Source of the DNA: Crotalaria pallida
Taxonomy: Eukaryota; Streptophyta; Magnoliopsida; Fabales; Fabaceae
Length of the DNA stretch: 64,000 nt
Reading direction: 5' to 3'
Assembly (NCBI GenBank): GCA_037953625.1
Contig: CM075655.1
Location: 79,077,501 to 79,141,500 of the forward strand
Shown in pieces: positions 22,530 to 34,383 of this stretch. The notes beneath the pieces are model-generated. The model searched no databases, was not told the origin of the DNA, and worked only from the letters and a program-made list of their open reading frames with translations. A program made the translations under genes and the position numbers. Positions within the stretch are counted from its first letter, which is position 1. The number at the start of each line of letters is the position of its first letter.

Positions 22530-23943
22530 CTTAGAGAGAGAGGGAGCTCGATTGGAGCTCCAAAGACTTTGAATCTACTCCCGGTCTATCCGATTTCCCG
22601 CTCCCTAACCGATTCCCATCAGATCCTTGGGATTGGAGGAGAGAGAAAGTGCCCTAGGTGTGAGAGAGAGAGAGCTCCATGGAGAGAGAGAGCTTGAAAT
22701 TAAGAGAGGGGTAGTGTTTGAGTATAGGATTTATCCCAAAATCAAGGTTAAATCCATGGGTGAGGGTAGAAATTAAGGTTTGGGTGCTTAGGGTTTGGGT
22801 ATTGTTTGTGGGTATGTGAAGAGAGGGAGAGAGCCATGTGGAGAGAGAAAGGCTCCATGAAAGAGGAGAAGAAGAAGGAAACATGGAGGAGAAGAGATAT
22901 GCCATGGTAGGAGGGTTGGAGGTTGAGCCTTGGGTTGATTTGTGGGTGTTGGGGGTGATTTGGGTGGAGGATAGGGTGAGTGGTGCGGAGGAAATGAGGA
23001 GAGGGAGTGGCTGGTGCGAGATTTAAAGACCTGGTGCTGCTGATCTGCGCCTGCGCGCCTGGGCGAGGGGTTTGGCGCGCCTGTGCACGCCACACGTGCA
23101 ACTGATGCGCGATCGATTTCCTTCGCGCGCCTGGGCGAGAAAGCCACTGGACTGGTGCGTGAATCATGCACCTGGTACGTCTGGGACGCACCGGTGCGTG
23201 CCTGGGAGCACCAACAGCCCCGAAAACCCGATTTTGCCCTATTTGACCCGATTCTAAGGATCCTAACCCTTCTTAACACTAAAACAAATACCCAAAACAT
23301 CAAAACACATATCAAACATTAAAATCATAAATTAATAATATTAACCACGTAAAATACAAACACCCAAAACACAAACGAACTAGACACCGAACTCAAAGCT
23401 TAACTCTTTTCTAACGCTAGAATAACTCGACCGACTTAAGGCAACTCTCTAACCATAGAATCTAAGACTAGTCACGCACTCGAGGCATAACCCCAAGGGT
23501 CGGGCAACACCCAAATGCCTCACAAAACCTATTGCTTCCAAGAATTCAGTCGAAACACAAATCCGACCGAATTCTCCGAGCACTAACACTAGAGCTCACG
23601 CTTACAATCAAAATCCAACCTAGGATTCTCTATCCAATTATTCCCTCCCGGTTAAGGCTCTAAATCATTCAATAGGATTCCGGAAACCCCCGGTACTCGA
23701 ACTTACCCAAATTCCTATTCGCACATACGTGACCCTACCAGACAAAACACCTAAAGGCTAAACCATAAACACACATCTCTAAAACTAACCGCACTCGACT
23801 ATATATATATATATATATACTTACCTAAGAACACATAAACATTCACCAAGAATAGTTACAAACACTTATACTTAGTTATATCCACTCAACACAATTATAT
23901 ACTTAAAGATAATTATTTCCTTAATAAAAATAAGGATATTACA

Positions 23944-23957
23944 TTTCTCCCCCACTT
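23944..23957 (-). other. Polypurine tract of element B
   Basis: The minus strand reads AAGTGGGGGAGAAA, abutting the LTR start TGTAATATCC. The bases just internal to it (GAATTTC, CGAAATTC) resemble the same site in E1. Confidence 0.85.
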
Positions 23958-25444
23958 ATAGGAATTTCATCCCCGAAATTCACCTTTGAAATAAGAGAGT
24001 GGGCTCATCAAAATGGTTTTAATTAAAACTTTTTTTTTGAATTCAGCAAAATAGAGGCATATAATTGATATATGGATATACAAAATAGGCATTTACTTAT
24101 ATTTTCAATAAGTGTTTGAAACCTTGAAAATAAGATTTCTGTTCATATTGGAAAGCTTGCCAGAGAAAGGAAGGTAAATTTAAAACACAATCACTTTTGG
24201 AAACGATTTGAAATCATTTTCATAATTTACTCTATCCAAACATAGATGTATAGCTCATATCGGTGTGTAAGAAAATAGGTAGTCACCCACCTATTTGATA
24301 ATTGTTTCAAATCTTAAAATAGGGTTCCCACTTATATTGGAAAGCCTTTTGAAAATGGATTTGAATTTAAAACACAAATTGTCTTGAAAACGGCTTGGAG
24401 TTATTTTTTTGCAAAGTGTTAGACCATTTGGTTTACCAATATACCGGACACACAATTAAAACAAGTACATATAGCAACCAACCCACATCACCAACTATAA
24501 TGAAATAATGCATCTATACGAATAGGTCAACAAGCTAATAGCATTAGGCAAAAGTATGCATGAACACAATAGATATGAATAAACAAACATATGCAATGCA
24601 AAACGATCATTTCGTAATGACACCTAGTATTTATAATTATATCATTCAATGTAACATGCATACACACATGCAGATAATAATTCAACATGTACATATACAT
24701 ATACTCACATATACTATTATGAATCTACTCTGAAACTTATACCAAAACCTCCCGATGGAATTTAAACCCTTGGTCCTGATGGAAATAAAAATCTCTTTTC
24801 ACATACAACTCCAAATGTTATCACTGGGGGGTTTAAGTTCAATCGATAGGAATTGATAGGACTCCGTACTTATCTTTCGTTTGGTATTAAAGTTATCGGA
24901 ACTAAATTAGTGGTGGAGTCAACTATTAATCTGATATAAAAGTTGTTATTATTCTTCATGGATTCTAATCTAACTGACGTAACTAATTCACTCGTTTAGA
25001 TCAGAATCAGGAAAGAAATCATTTTAATTCTCTTGGTTCCACCTCTAATTTCCGTCCGCTTACTTTAACGCTAAACAATTCCGCGTATAAATATACTCCA
25101 AGAACCTTTCGATTGAGTTTGAACCGCTTCCACAAGTTAGGCAAAAGTTCTTTTATATATTTCATAATTTAAACTAGTATAGTTTAGCTGTTTAAATCCA
25201 ATTACTTCGGTACTCGATTCGTGTTTCACATTTGGTGCCACAGTTACTTGAATCAAGATTAGCCATGGAATCGACCATTTATTTACTTTAAGCATTATTT
25301 TTCGTGTTTTTAGATACTAGTCTAATTGTCGTGAATTAAATCACTCGGTTGGATTAGTATCGGGTCATAACTCATGAAATTCCTGCGGTTCCATTTCCAA
25401 TTCCCTGTTCAATTACTTTAACACCAATTTGCTCAACCGACAGA
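23958..25444 (-). mobile_element. Noncoding, hairpin-rich internal region of element B
   Basis: There is no gag or pol reading frame on either strand. It holds a diverged direct repeat (24083 onward and 24268 onward, sharing TATTGGAAAGC and TTTAAAACACAA) and two large imperfect hairpins (about 24879-25074 and 25231-25431). LTR X is inserted at 25445, so the rest of element B should lie right of the window. Either B is non-autonomous or its coding part lies beyond X. Confidence 0.6.
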
Positions 25445-26189
25445 TGTAACACCCCGCAAATTCCTCGCATAGTTTTAAGTAATTAAAAAGATTTATTTCT
25501 GAGAAAGTATTTTTGAAAGAGTGTTTTCTTGAAGTGAATTTCTTATTTTATGATTTCAAGTGGTGAATGATTTTAAAGAAATGATTTTCATGAGAAAGTA
25601 TTATGAGTTTTAAAGTTGAATTTTTAAGAAACGATTATGTACTTAATATTTTGTGTTTTAAGGAAATTGTGATTTTATGCATGAGTGGTTTTATAAGAAG
25701 AAATTTATTTTCTATGTGTGTGCATGTATATGTATGTACGGTATTGTTATGTGTGTATGCTTAGAACTATATTTAATTAGTGGAAGAATATGATGATGCA
25801 TGTATGGGTGTATATGTATGTTACGTGTGCATGTACTTATGCATATAGGCTTAGGATTTTATTTTTTTGGGACAAGGAGCTTATGAGGTAGATTAGTACT
25901 AAAAGGGAATTAATGGGTAGGAAAAACTTAAGAAGTAGAATTAGATAGACATGAAGTGACTTAAAGCCTTAAATTACTCCCTTGTGTCTCCATGATAAAA
26001 TCCACCCATGCAACAATTTGAGATGCCAAGTTTGCCCCTCCTAAACCTATTAGAATCGAATTAACCAAGGGCAAAGTAGTAAGCTCATGTTTTGCCTATA
26101 AATACCTTGGCCTTAGTTCATTTCATTCATTTCATTTCTCATTTCCCAGTTCACTTCCAAACACAACTCTAAGAGACCCCTTAAACTCT

Positions 26190-26243
26190 TAAAGAAAGAA
26201 AGAAAGAAAAAGAGAGAAAGAGAGAGAGAGAGAGAGAGAGGGA
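26190..26243. repeat. GA-rich microsatellite in LTR X
   Basis: AAAGAAAGAAAG grading into a GA run, about 90-140 bases downstream of the TATA-like box, so probably in the transcribed leader. Confidence 0.85.
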
Positions 26244-29200
26244 GGCCGTGAGTAAGAAGAGGAAGAAGAAGAAGTGATCAAGTCCAAAACCTAGGATTTT
26301 CCTCGAGGATCAAGTGTAGAGGTTGAAGATCATCCCTTCTTTAGGTGGGTGGTTCGAAGGTCATGAAGAAAATTGTAATAGTTTAGACTTTTTCTTTTGA
26401 TCTTTTGATTCTTCTCTTTTCTTCCTTGCATGTTAATTTTCCAAGTTTAAATGATGAGTACAAGTGTTGTTTGTGCTTGATAATGGACTTTTTAAACTTG
26501 TAATAACTAAACTATGGACTTTATGATTCGGTTGAGACTCATATGATGGATCTTAATGTTTTTCAAACTAAACCTTAAAGATCTAAAGACTTGTTGAGAT
26601 TTTTGTGAGTTTAAAGCCTCTTTGCACGTTAAATATTTTTGCTTAAAAACCGTGATTTGTAAAGTGTTCATAAGATTATTTGATGAGTAAATGTATGATC
26701 TAAGCTTGTTTGATGATAAAGTTGTGATCTTTGACTTTGCATGTTGATTTGATGATGATCTTGGTGCTTTGTGTACATGCATGTGTTACTTATACCTTGA
26801 TCTTGAATTTTTAAGAGTAAATAAATTTATAAAACACTAGATTATGAGTTTTATAATTCGGCCATGACTTAAAGTTTAGGTCTTGATGCTTTTTAATTTA
26901 TTCTAAGTCATTGCATGTTAACTTTAGGCTTATAAAAGTTGATTTGAGTTGTTAAAATGCTTTGATCTTGATTTGATCTTTAAAAAGCTTTGATTTTTGT
27001 TTTGATCTTTAAAAAGTTTGTTCTTGGACCTTGCATGTGATTTTTGAATAAAAAGATATAACCTTTCTTAATAAAGTCTTGATTTTGGTCTTGATCTTTA
27101 ACTTGTTCATGAAAAAGTTTGATCTTTAGCACATGCATGTTGTTTTGAGCTAAAAAGAATTAACCTTTCTTCAAAGCATGTCACGATTTTGCCTCTTTCT
27201 ACCCAAAATGATTTTTATCTTTGATTTGCACTACTATGATTGGTTTTATGACTTGATCTACAAGATTTAAGTACATGCATGTTAATTTCTATTTGATTCA
27301 AGGATTTCTAAAGTACATGTAAAAAAATTACAATAAAAACTTGGTTTGTGTTGTGATCATGATTCGGTTTTATGCTTCAAAAAGGAAATGATATTTTTAA
27401 AATTGCGTGTAGAAAAGTACATGATTTAGTTTGAGAATCTTGAAGTTTGCATGTTGAAAACTGAACCCAAAAACCTTGTTTTTGTCATAATGAAATTCGG
27501 CCTATGCATGTGAATTAGACTAGGATTCTTTTTCAATGAAGTGACATAAAAGTAATGAGTATGTTTATGGGTTAATGCTAAGATTAAATGGTTTAAAATG
27601 GTGTGATGGTTATTCATTTTCTATTCGGTTTTAGGATCAAAAAGAAAGAAATAATTTCTTTATCTTGTGTTTTGATGATGATCATGCTTTATGTGAAGAA
27701 TGTTGTGTTGATTTGAAAGGTTAAATTGTTTTCTAAAATCCTATTCAGTTTAGGATAATAAGAGTATCTAAGTTGGTTTAATTAATTGAAAATGAAATTT
27801 TGTTTGAACACTTGAAATAAATTATCATGATTTAAAAGTTGATGTTTGAACTAGTAATCTTTGATTTATTTCTTAAAGCAATTTGGTTTCTTTTTAGTAA
27901 AGTAGATAAATATGAAAATGAAAATGTTATGGAAATAATTAAGTAAATAAGTGTTTGATTTATAATTAAATGAAATGATTGGTTAATTGCTTGTATGACT
28001 TAATTCATCTAAGTGTTGCTGTGGTTGTGTGCTAGTTGATGTTTGAAAAGTATTTGGATGTGTAATTGGTTTTGAAATTAATTGGTTTTGAGAAAAAATC
28101 CATTTGATTTATTTGAGATTTTTGGATTATGTTTATGGTTGTCCAAGATTTGTTTTAAGATAAAAGCTTGAGTTTTAAAGTGTTAAGTTTTGAGCTAAAG
28201 AATTATTTGAAACAAAAGTGTTTTTACGATGTTTTCGGATTTTTATTAAAGTGATTTTGTGAAGTATTCCTTTGCTGTCCAGAAATATTTAAAGTTGTTT
28301 CTTAACTTTAAAAATGTGTTCAAGTGATTTAAAGTTAGTTTTCAAGTGGTAATTAATTTGAGAAAAAGCCGGATTAAAAACGGTACATTTTTCGGTGTTT
28401 TCGAACGTGATTAAGGGGCTATCCAAGATGGACCAGCAACCAAATTAAATGGTTTAAATTATTTTATATGATGTTTTCAAATAGTTTTAAAGTACTTAAA
28501 GTACTATAAAAATGTTAGAGTTGTTTTGAGAAAACAATTAAGTTTTTAAGCTTTCCGACGAGGAACGGAATGTGGATTGAGTTGAGAAAAGGTTTTCTTA
28601 TACAAGTTAATAACTTAAACGTATTTTGTTTAATACGAGGAATGGTATAGACGAGGGATTAGGGCAGCTGGAAGCGACAAGGATCTGCTAAGATCGAGTA
28701 CGTTTAATTGCTGGACCTCAGGTGAGAGAGAAGCTTTCCTAAGACACCGTGGTATTTAGGTGATATATTAGGACGTTCCGTATCATCTCAAAGATCGGAA
28801 CTAAGTGGTTCGGAGTCAGTAGTATAGTGGCAATTGTTTGTGTTGTGTGGCCACTTATACGAAGGAGACAAAGACCACATTGTTGTTGTGTGATGATTGT
28901 ATGTTGATTTTGTGAAATAGCATGCTTTTATTTATTTGTTTAATTATGCATGATGAAATTTAATACTGTTGATTAAAATGAGCAACGTGCTGATGGACGT
29001 CTGTTACGTCTTGAAAATGAAAATGAAATAAGTAAGTTGATGGAAGTAAAGCCAAAATGGGAAAGGAATAATTATAAAAGATATGAGATGGAATAGAAAG
29101 TGATAAAGAGTTGAGATTGGAGAAAGAGTTGATGATAATAACAAGGATGCGCCAGAGCTGGGGAAGGTAATGTTGTTGTTGATGCGAGATGTGGTTTGGA

Positions 29201-29280
29201 TGGAGCTTGGCTCCTTTGTTGATGTTTTTGGAAAGAGACTAGTGTTGAGTTGAGCTTGCTCCTCCATTAGCGCTCAATAA

Positions 29281-29885
29281 AAATGGGATTTTTGAAAAAG
29301 GTTTTTGAAACGATATTTTTGAAAGATTTGTGAAATGAAATTTTTAGAAAACCAGTGAAATACTGTTTTAATAAAATTTGTGAAAAGAGGTTTTGGAAAA
29401 GTCTGTGAAATGAGTTTTCGAGAAAAGATTGTAAAATGAAGTTTTTAACGGTTTATGACAAGAGATTTTTAGAAATTTTGTGAAATGAGATTTTTAGCAA
29501 GTTATGAAAAGAAGTTTTTAGAAAGTTTGTGAAATAAGATTTTTGAAAGTTGTGAAATGAGACTTTGAGGAGATTTTATGAAATGAGATTTTTAAAAAAA
29601 TTTATGGAACAAGATTTTGAGAAAAATTATGAAATAAGATTTTATGAAAGTTATGAGATTTTCAGATAGTTTATAAAAATGTATTTTGAGGGAAGTAAGT
29701 GAAACAAGATTTTTGAGAAAGTTATGTAATGAGATTTTGAGAAAGCTTATGAGAGATTGTTTTGAGAAAGATCGTGAAATGAATTTGTGAAATGAGATTT
29801 TAAGAAATTTGTAAAAGGAGATTTTGAGAAAGATTGCGAAATGAGATTGTGAAATGAGATGGTTGAGGAAGATTGAGAAATGAGA
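29281..29885. repeat. Degenerate minisatellite in LTR X (plus copy)
   Basis: About twenty irregular units of GAAATGAGATTTTTAGAAAG type with 25-35 base spacing. It is the inverted counterpart of 10400-10795. Confidence 0.88.
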
Positions 29886-30146
29886 TATGAGTTTATCGAT
29901 GTGATCCCAGCTCTGTGCTATGTTGAGAAAAGATGAGAGAAAGATTGTGCAAAGTTAGTGGTCGGGACTCATTGAAGGGATGCACGAAGGATGGGCCGAC
30001 CTTAGGTTAATTAAAAAGATAAAAGACTTTAAAAGACACTAACACGGTGAGGTATGAGAGTGCGAAGTAGTGGAGAGGAAGGTACCCCGGATATCAAGGA
30101 TATTCGGGTTGTGAATGCAATAGGGTAGGCTAGGGCGGTAAAACGG

Positions 30147-30453
30147 TGTAGGGTCTGCCGACCATACACGGACCCAAATCTTACTAAAGGGGTTCTCCAA
30201 AGGCACTTTCCTCGGATTACTTGCTATAAAATTCCTTCGCTCGGACTCATGGACTCGGAGCAGACCAAAGGGCCAGGCTCGGTCGGAACTCTAGGACCGA
30301 GACATACCGTCGGCTAGTGGATAAGCTCAGACTCGCCGAGGATTCTTATCCCTTCCGCAAATCTCTCCTAGATTCTCGCAACAGCCTAGACATGAGATCT
30401 TCGGTTGATCCTAACCAGATTCTAAGAGCATAATTATCCGACATTATCTCACA
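30147..30453 (+). repeat. 5' LTR of Tat/Retand-type element E4 (end approximate)
   Basis: It begins TGTAGGGTCTGCC and matches the 3' LTR start at 63855 almost perfectly over about 135 bases. The TATA box GCTATAAAA is at about 30223. A plausible end is ATTATCTCACA at 30453. Array E3 abuts 5 bases later, so the E4 primer-binding site was lost or is unrecognisable. Confidence 0.8.
30223..30231 (+). promoter_or_regulatory. TATA box of the E4 LTR
   Basis: GCTATAAAA, conserved in the 3' LTR at 63931-63939. It is the likely promoter for E4 genomic RNA. Confidence 0.6.
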
Positions 30454-30458
30454 GAGTC

Positions 30459-31613
30459 CTGGATGAAGCGCATAAGAGTAAGATGAGTATGCATCCGGGA
30501 ACTACCAAAATGTACCAGGACTTAAAGAAGCTATTTTGTTGGCCTGGTTTGAAGAAAGATGTAGCCGAGTATGTGGCCTGTTGTTTAGTGTCTCAAAAGG
30601 CGAAAGTGGAACATCAAAGGCCAGGAGGAGAGTTACTTTCCTTGGAAGTTCCTGTGTGGAAATGGGATAGTATCTCGATGGACTTTGTGTCAGGATTGCC
30701 AAGGACATCTACTGGTCATGATGTCATCTGGGTGATCGTGGATCGTTTAACCAAGTCGGCGCATTTCATTCCCGTGAATATGCGCTACTCGTTGGAAAAG
30801 CTTACCCAGTTGTACATCAAAGAAGTTGTTCGTCTGCATGGTGTACCATCAAGCATTGTGTCAGATCGTGATCCGAGGTTTACATCGAAGTTTTGGGAAG
30901 ATCTGCATAAAGCTCTGGGTTCAAGATTGAAGTTAAGTTCTGCATACCATCCTCAGACTGATGGTCAGACGGAGAGGACTATCCAGTCGTTGGAGGACAT
31001 CTTACGAGCCTGTGTTTTGGAAGGACAAGGGAATTGGGAGCAGATGTTGCCACTCGTGGAGTTCACTTACAATAACAGTTATCACACGAGTATTGGAATG
31101 GCACCATTTGAAGCTTTGTATGGAAGAAAGTGTCGGACGCCGTTATGCTGGTTTCAAGTGGGGGAGAATTCTCTGGTTGGGCCAGATTTTGTGAAAAAGA
31201 CCACGGAACAGATCAAGATGATACAAGAGAAGATGAAGATGGCTCAGAGTAGGCAGAAAAGCTATGCTGATAGGAGAAGGAAACCTTTAGAGTTTGCCGA
31301 AGGAGACCATGTATTCATTAGAATAGTACCAACCAAAGGTGTTAGTAGGGCCCTGAAAACCCAGAAACTATCACCTAAGTTTATTGGTCCCTATCAAATC
31401 CTCAAAAGAGTCGGCCCAGTAGCTTATCAGTTAGCCCTGCCTCCGTCATTAGCTAACCTTCATAATGTATTCCATGTGTCTCAACTAAAGAAATATGTCC
31501 ATGACCCCACCATTGTCCTTAGAATCCAGCCTGACGACTTAGAAATTCATGAGAACCTAACCTTCAAAGTTGTGTCAGTTCGCATTGAAGACCGGAGAGT
31601 TAATGAAATGAAA
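30459..31613 (+). pseudogene. Pol fragment (integrase C-terminal part) of array E3, copy 1
   Basis: Open frame from just before the integrase HHCC finger to the truncated C-terminus. It is almost identical to 33229-34383 and 49947-51101. The finger carries VSQK where the other copies have VCQK, so a zinc ligand is lost. The left boundary is an abrupt junction with E4 at CCTGGATGAAG. It cannot make a functional polyprotein. Confidence 0.93.
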
Positions 31614-32522
31614 TGTTAATTATAAATTAATTATAATTAATGATTTCTATATTAATCCTTGATTAAAATATGTGTTCATGTAACTAGTTTGTGTGTGTGG
31701 AATTATTTAATAAATAATATAATGCATAAAATAAATATTTTGCATATTAGTCCCTGGATTGGGACCTAGACGTAATTATAGGAAAGATTGTGGAGGGAAA
31801 GTAAATAAAATAATTATTTTTCAAAAATTGGGAAAAAGACTCGAGTATTTTCTGAAAAACTCGAGTATTCTGGATCAAATTGCACGAGTTAGTGCGTTTG
31901 ATGAGTCACCATGGACGATTCCCCTCCGTTGACACGAATACTCCACCACGAACACATCAATAGCTTCGTGTCGCTGTGCATGATGCTTCCAAGTTAGTAT
32001 TTAAGCTCATCAACGTCTTTTGGTGGAGGATTTTGATCAACCTTGTTGTTGTTGTTGAAGTTAGGGTTCTGAATTCATCCTCTTCGATTCTCCTTCTCTG
32101 TTCATATTCAAAACACAAACTATACACGAATACAAAGCTCACATCACGAGCTTTGTATAGACACCAAAATCGTGAGGATTGAGTGAGTGTGTTGGAGGAT
32201 TCAAGGAGTTGAAGTGAAGCTGTTCTTGGCCAAGCTTGTGTCTGGAGCTTACTTTGATCTTGATTTCTGGTAAGCTCATGAATCTTTGAGTCTCAAATTC
32301 GATTTCCTTAGTTAGATTATGTTGCATAGAGTCTAGAAAACCTAATTTCCCCAATTTTATTCTCTGTTTCATGTGTGAACCAATTCCACTTTGGTGTTGC
32401 ACTCAAAACTGCTCTGCATGTTGGGTTAAAGTGCTTTTGGTGCTGTGGAGCTTTTCTTTGGGGAATTTCTTGTTTGATTCACGTCTGAGAGGTAAGGGGA
32501 AGTAATTTTATCCACTAGATAG
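31614..32522 (+). repeat. Truncated E3 LTR (first 909 bases)
   Basis: Matches 34384-35292 and the start of the 3' LTR, then stops abruptly at ATCCACTAGATAG. It includes the ACTCGAGT pair near 31850 and the donor-like GAGAG|GTAAGGGG near 32491. Confidence 0.9.
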
Positions 32523-32533
32523 TTCACGTCTGA
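32523..32533 (+). other. Templated filler at a duplication breakpoint
   Basis: TTCACGTCTGA at the LTR-to-pol junction repeats 32478-32488 exactly. Its last four bases (CTGA) overlap the pol sequence CTGAAGGAAAGG. Confidence 0.75.
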
Positions 32534-34383
32534 AGGAAAGGTAGACGTCGTCTCCGGTGTTGATTCTGCCCGATACACAGAAGAGCTTTGATGTGTACTG
32601 TGACGCGTCAAAACAAGGCCTTGGGTGCATTTTGATGCAAGAAGGGCAAGTCGTCGCCTATGCCTCGAGACAGCTAAAAGTTCATGAACTGAACTATCCA
32701 ACTCATGATTTGGAGCTGGTAGCTGTGGTGTTTGCATTAAAAATTTGGAGGCACTATCTCTATGGCACTACGTTCCGAGTGTTCAGTGACCATAAGAGTT
32801 TAAAGTACCTCTTCGATCAAAAGGAGTTGAATATGAGGCAACGTCGATGGATGGAGTTTTTGAAAGATTATGAGTTCGAGCTTCATTACCATCCGGGGAA
32901 GGCCAATGTTGTGGCAGATGCATTGAGTAGAAAGGCAATGCACATCAGTGCAATGATGGTCAGAGAAGCTGCACTGATAGAGGAATTCCGGGATTTGAGT
33001 CTGACGATGCAAGTAGAGCCGGCAAGTATCATGATGGGGATGCTGCAGATTGCTAATGAGTTTCTGCAAAGGATTCGGGAATTGCAACGCAAGGATGAGA
33101 AACTCATGGAAAAGAGGAAGTTGATGGAAGAAGGCAAGGAATTGAAGTTTCAAGAAGGGAAGGATGGAATCCTTCGCTTTAAAACAAGGATTTGTGTGCC
33201 TGATGACTTAGAAGTAAGAAGGATGATTCTGGATGAAGCGCATAAGAGTAAGATGAGTATGCATCCGGGAACTACCAAAATGTACCAGGACTTAAAGAAG
33301 CTATTTTGTTGGCCTAGTTTGAAGAAAGATGTAGCCGAGTATGTGGCTTGTTGTTTAGTGTGTCAAAAGGCGAAAGTGGAACATCAAAGGCCAGGAGGAG
33401 AGTTACTTTCCTTGGAAGTTCCTGTGTGGAAATGGGATAGTATCTCGATGGACTTTGTGTCAGGATTGCTAAGGACATCTACTGGTCATGATGTCATCTG
33501 GGTGATCGTGGATCGTTTAACCAAGTCGGCGCATTTCATTCCCGTGAATATGCGCTACTCGTTGGAAAAGCTTACCCAGTTGTACATCAAAGAAGTTGTT
33601 CGTCTGCATGGTGTACCATCAAGCATTGTGTCAGATCGTGATCCGAGGTTTACATCGAAGTTTTGGGAAGATCTGCATAAAGCTCTGGGTTCAAGATTGA
33701 AGTTAAGTTCTGCATACCATCCTCAGACTGATGGTCAGACGGAGAGGACTATCCAGTCGTTGGAGGACATCTTACGAGCCTGTGTTTTGGAAGGACAAGG
33801 GAATTGGGAGCAGATGTTGCCACTCGTGGAGTTCACTTACAACAACAATTATCACACGAGTATTGGAATGGCACCATTTGAAGCTTTGTATGGAAGAAAG
33901 TGTCGGACGCCGTTATGCTGGTTTCAAGTGGGGGAGAATTCTCTGGTTGGGCCAGATTTTGTGCAAGAGACCACGGAACAGATCAAGATGATACAAGAGA
34001 AGATGAAGATGGCTCAGAGTAGGCAGAAAAGCTATGCTGATAGGAGAAGGAAACCTTTAGAGTTTGCCGAAGGAGACCATGTATTCATTAGAATAGTACC
34101 AACCAAAGGTGTTAGTAGGGCCCTGAAAACCCAGAAACTATCACCTAAGTTTATTGGTCCCTATCAAATCCTCAAAAGAGTCGGCCCAGTAGCTTATCAG
34201 TTAGCCCTGCCTCCGTCATTAGCTAACCTTCATAATGTATTCCATGTGTCTCAACTAAAGAAATATGTCCATGACCCCACCATTGTCCTTAGAATCCAGC
34301 CTGACGACTTAGAAATTCATGAGAACCTAACCTTCAAAGTTGTGTCAGTTCGCATTGAAGACCGGAGAGTTAATGAAATGAAA
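32530..34383 (+). pseudogene. Pol fragment (RNase H and integrase) of array E3, copy 2
   Basis: Begins inside pol just before RNase H, equivalent to 49246 in the full copy. TAG at 32542 replaces a Leu codon. After that the frame is open: RNase H with DVYCDASKQ, an HHCC finger with intact Cys, the D,D,E core, then the same truncated end. There is no gag, protease or reverse transcriptase. It duplicates copy 1 at an offset of 2770 bases. Confidence 0.93.

Larger units (their letters stand above)
21145..23943 (-). repeat. 3' LTR of minus-strand Tekay-type element B
   Basis: On the plus strand TGTAACACCCCGATTC to AGGATATTACA, 2799 bases. A purine tract follows at 23944, so this is the 3' LTR of a minus-strand element. 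On the minus strand it has a GC-rich block of GCGCCTGGGCG-like motifs (23215-23035), donor CTAAG|GTAAGGGGAG (GT at 22529-22528), tandem repeats, branch-like CTCACCC, acceptor ATTTTAG|GTGAATG (AG at 21350-21349), and a 16-codon acidic frame starting at 21343. Pro-rich frames near 22750-23315 are unconvincing. Confidence 0.87.
25445..30146 (+). mobile_element. Giant LTR X, plus-strand copy, interrupted by E4
   Basis: It starts TGTAACACCCCGCAAATTCC. A promoter-like GCCTATAAATACC lies near 26100, followed by a GA tract and donor-like sites CTTTAG|GTGGGTGG (about 26344) and CCTCAG|GTGAGAG (28722). It aligns inverted to 16514-10095 of the other copy. The part corresponding to 8958-10095 is missing here because E4 begins at 30147. 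No coding sequence is supported. Confidence 0.65.

Noticed and set aside
22748..23315. Pro/Ser/Arg-rich minus-strand frames of up to 175 codons in LTR B
   Set aside because: GC-rich motif block plus pyrimidine-rich leader composition; several overlapping frames are open at once and no conservation is visible.
31957..32182. Short frames repeated in all three E3 LTR copies (also near 34727-34952 and 51445-51670)
   Set aside because: They are identical only because the LTR copies are recent duplicates; there is no independent conservation in E1.
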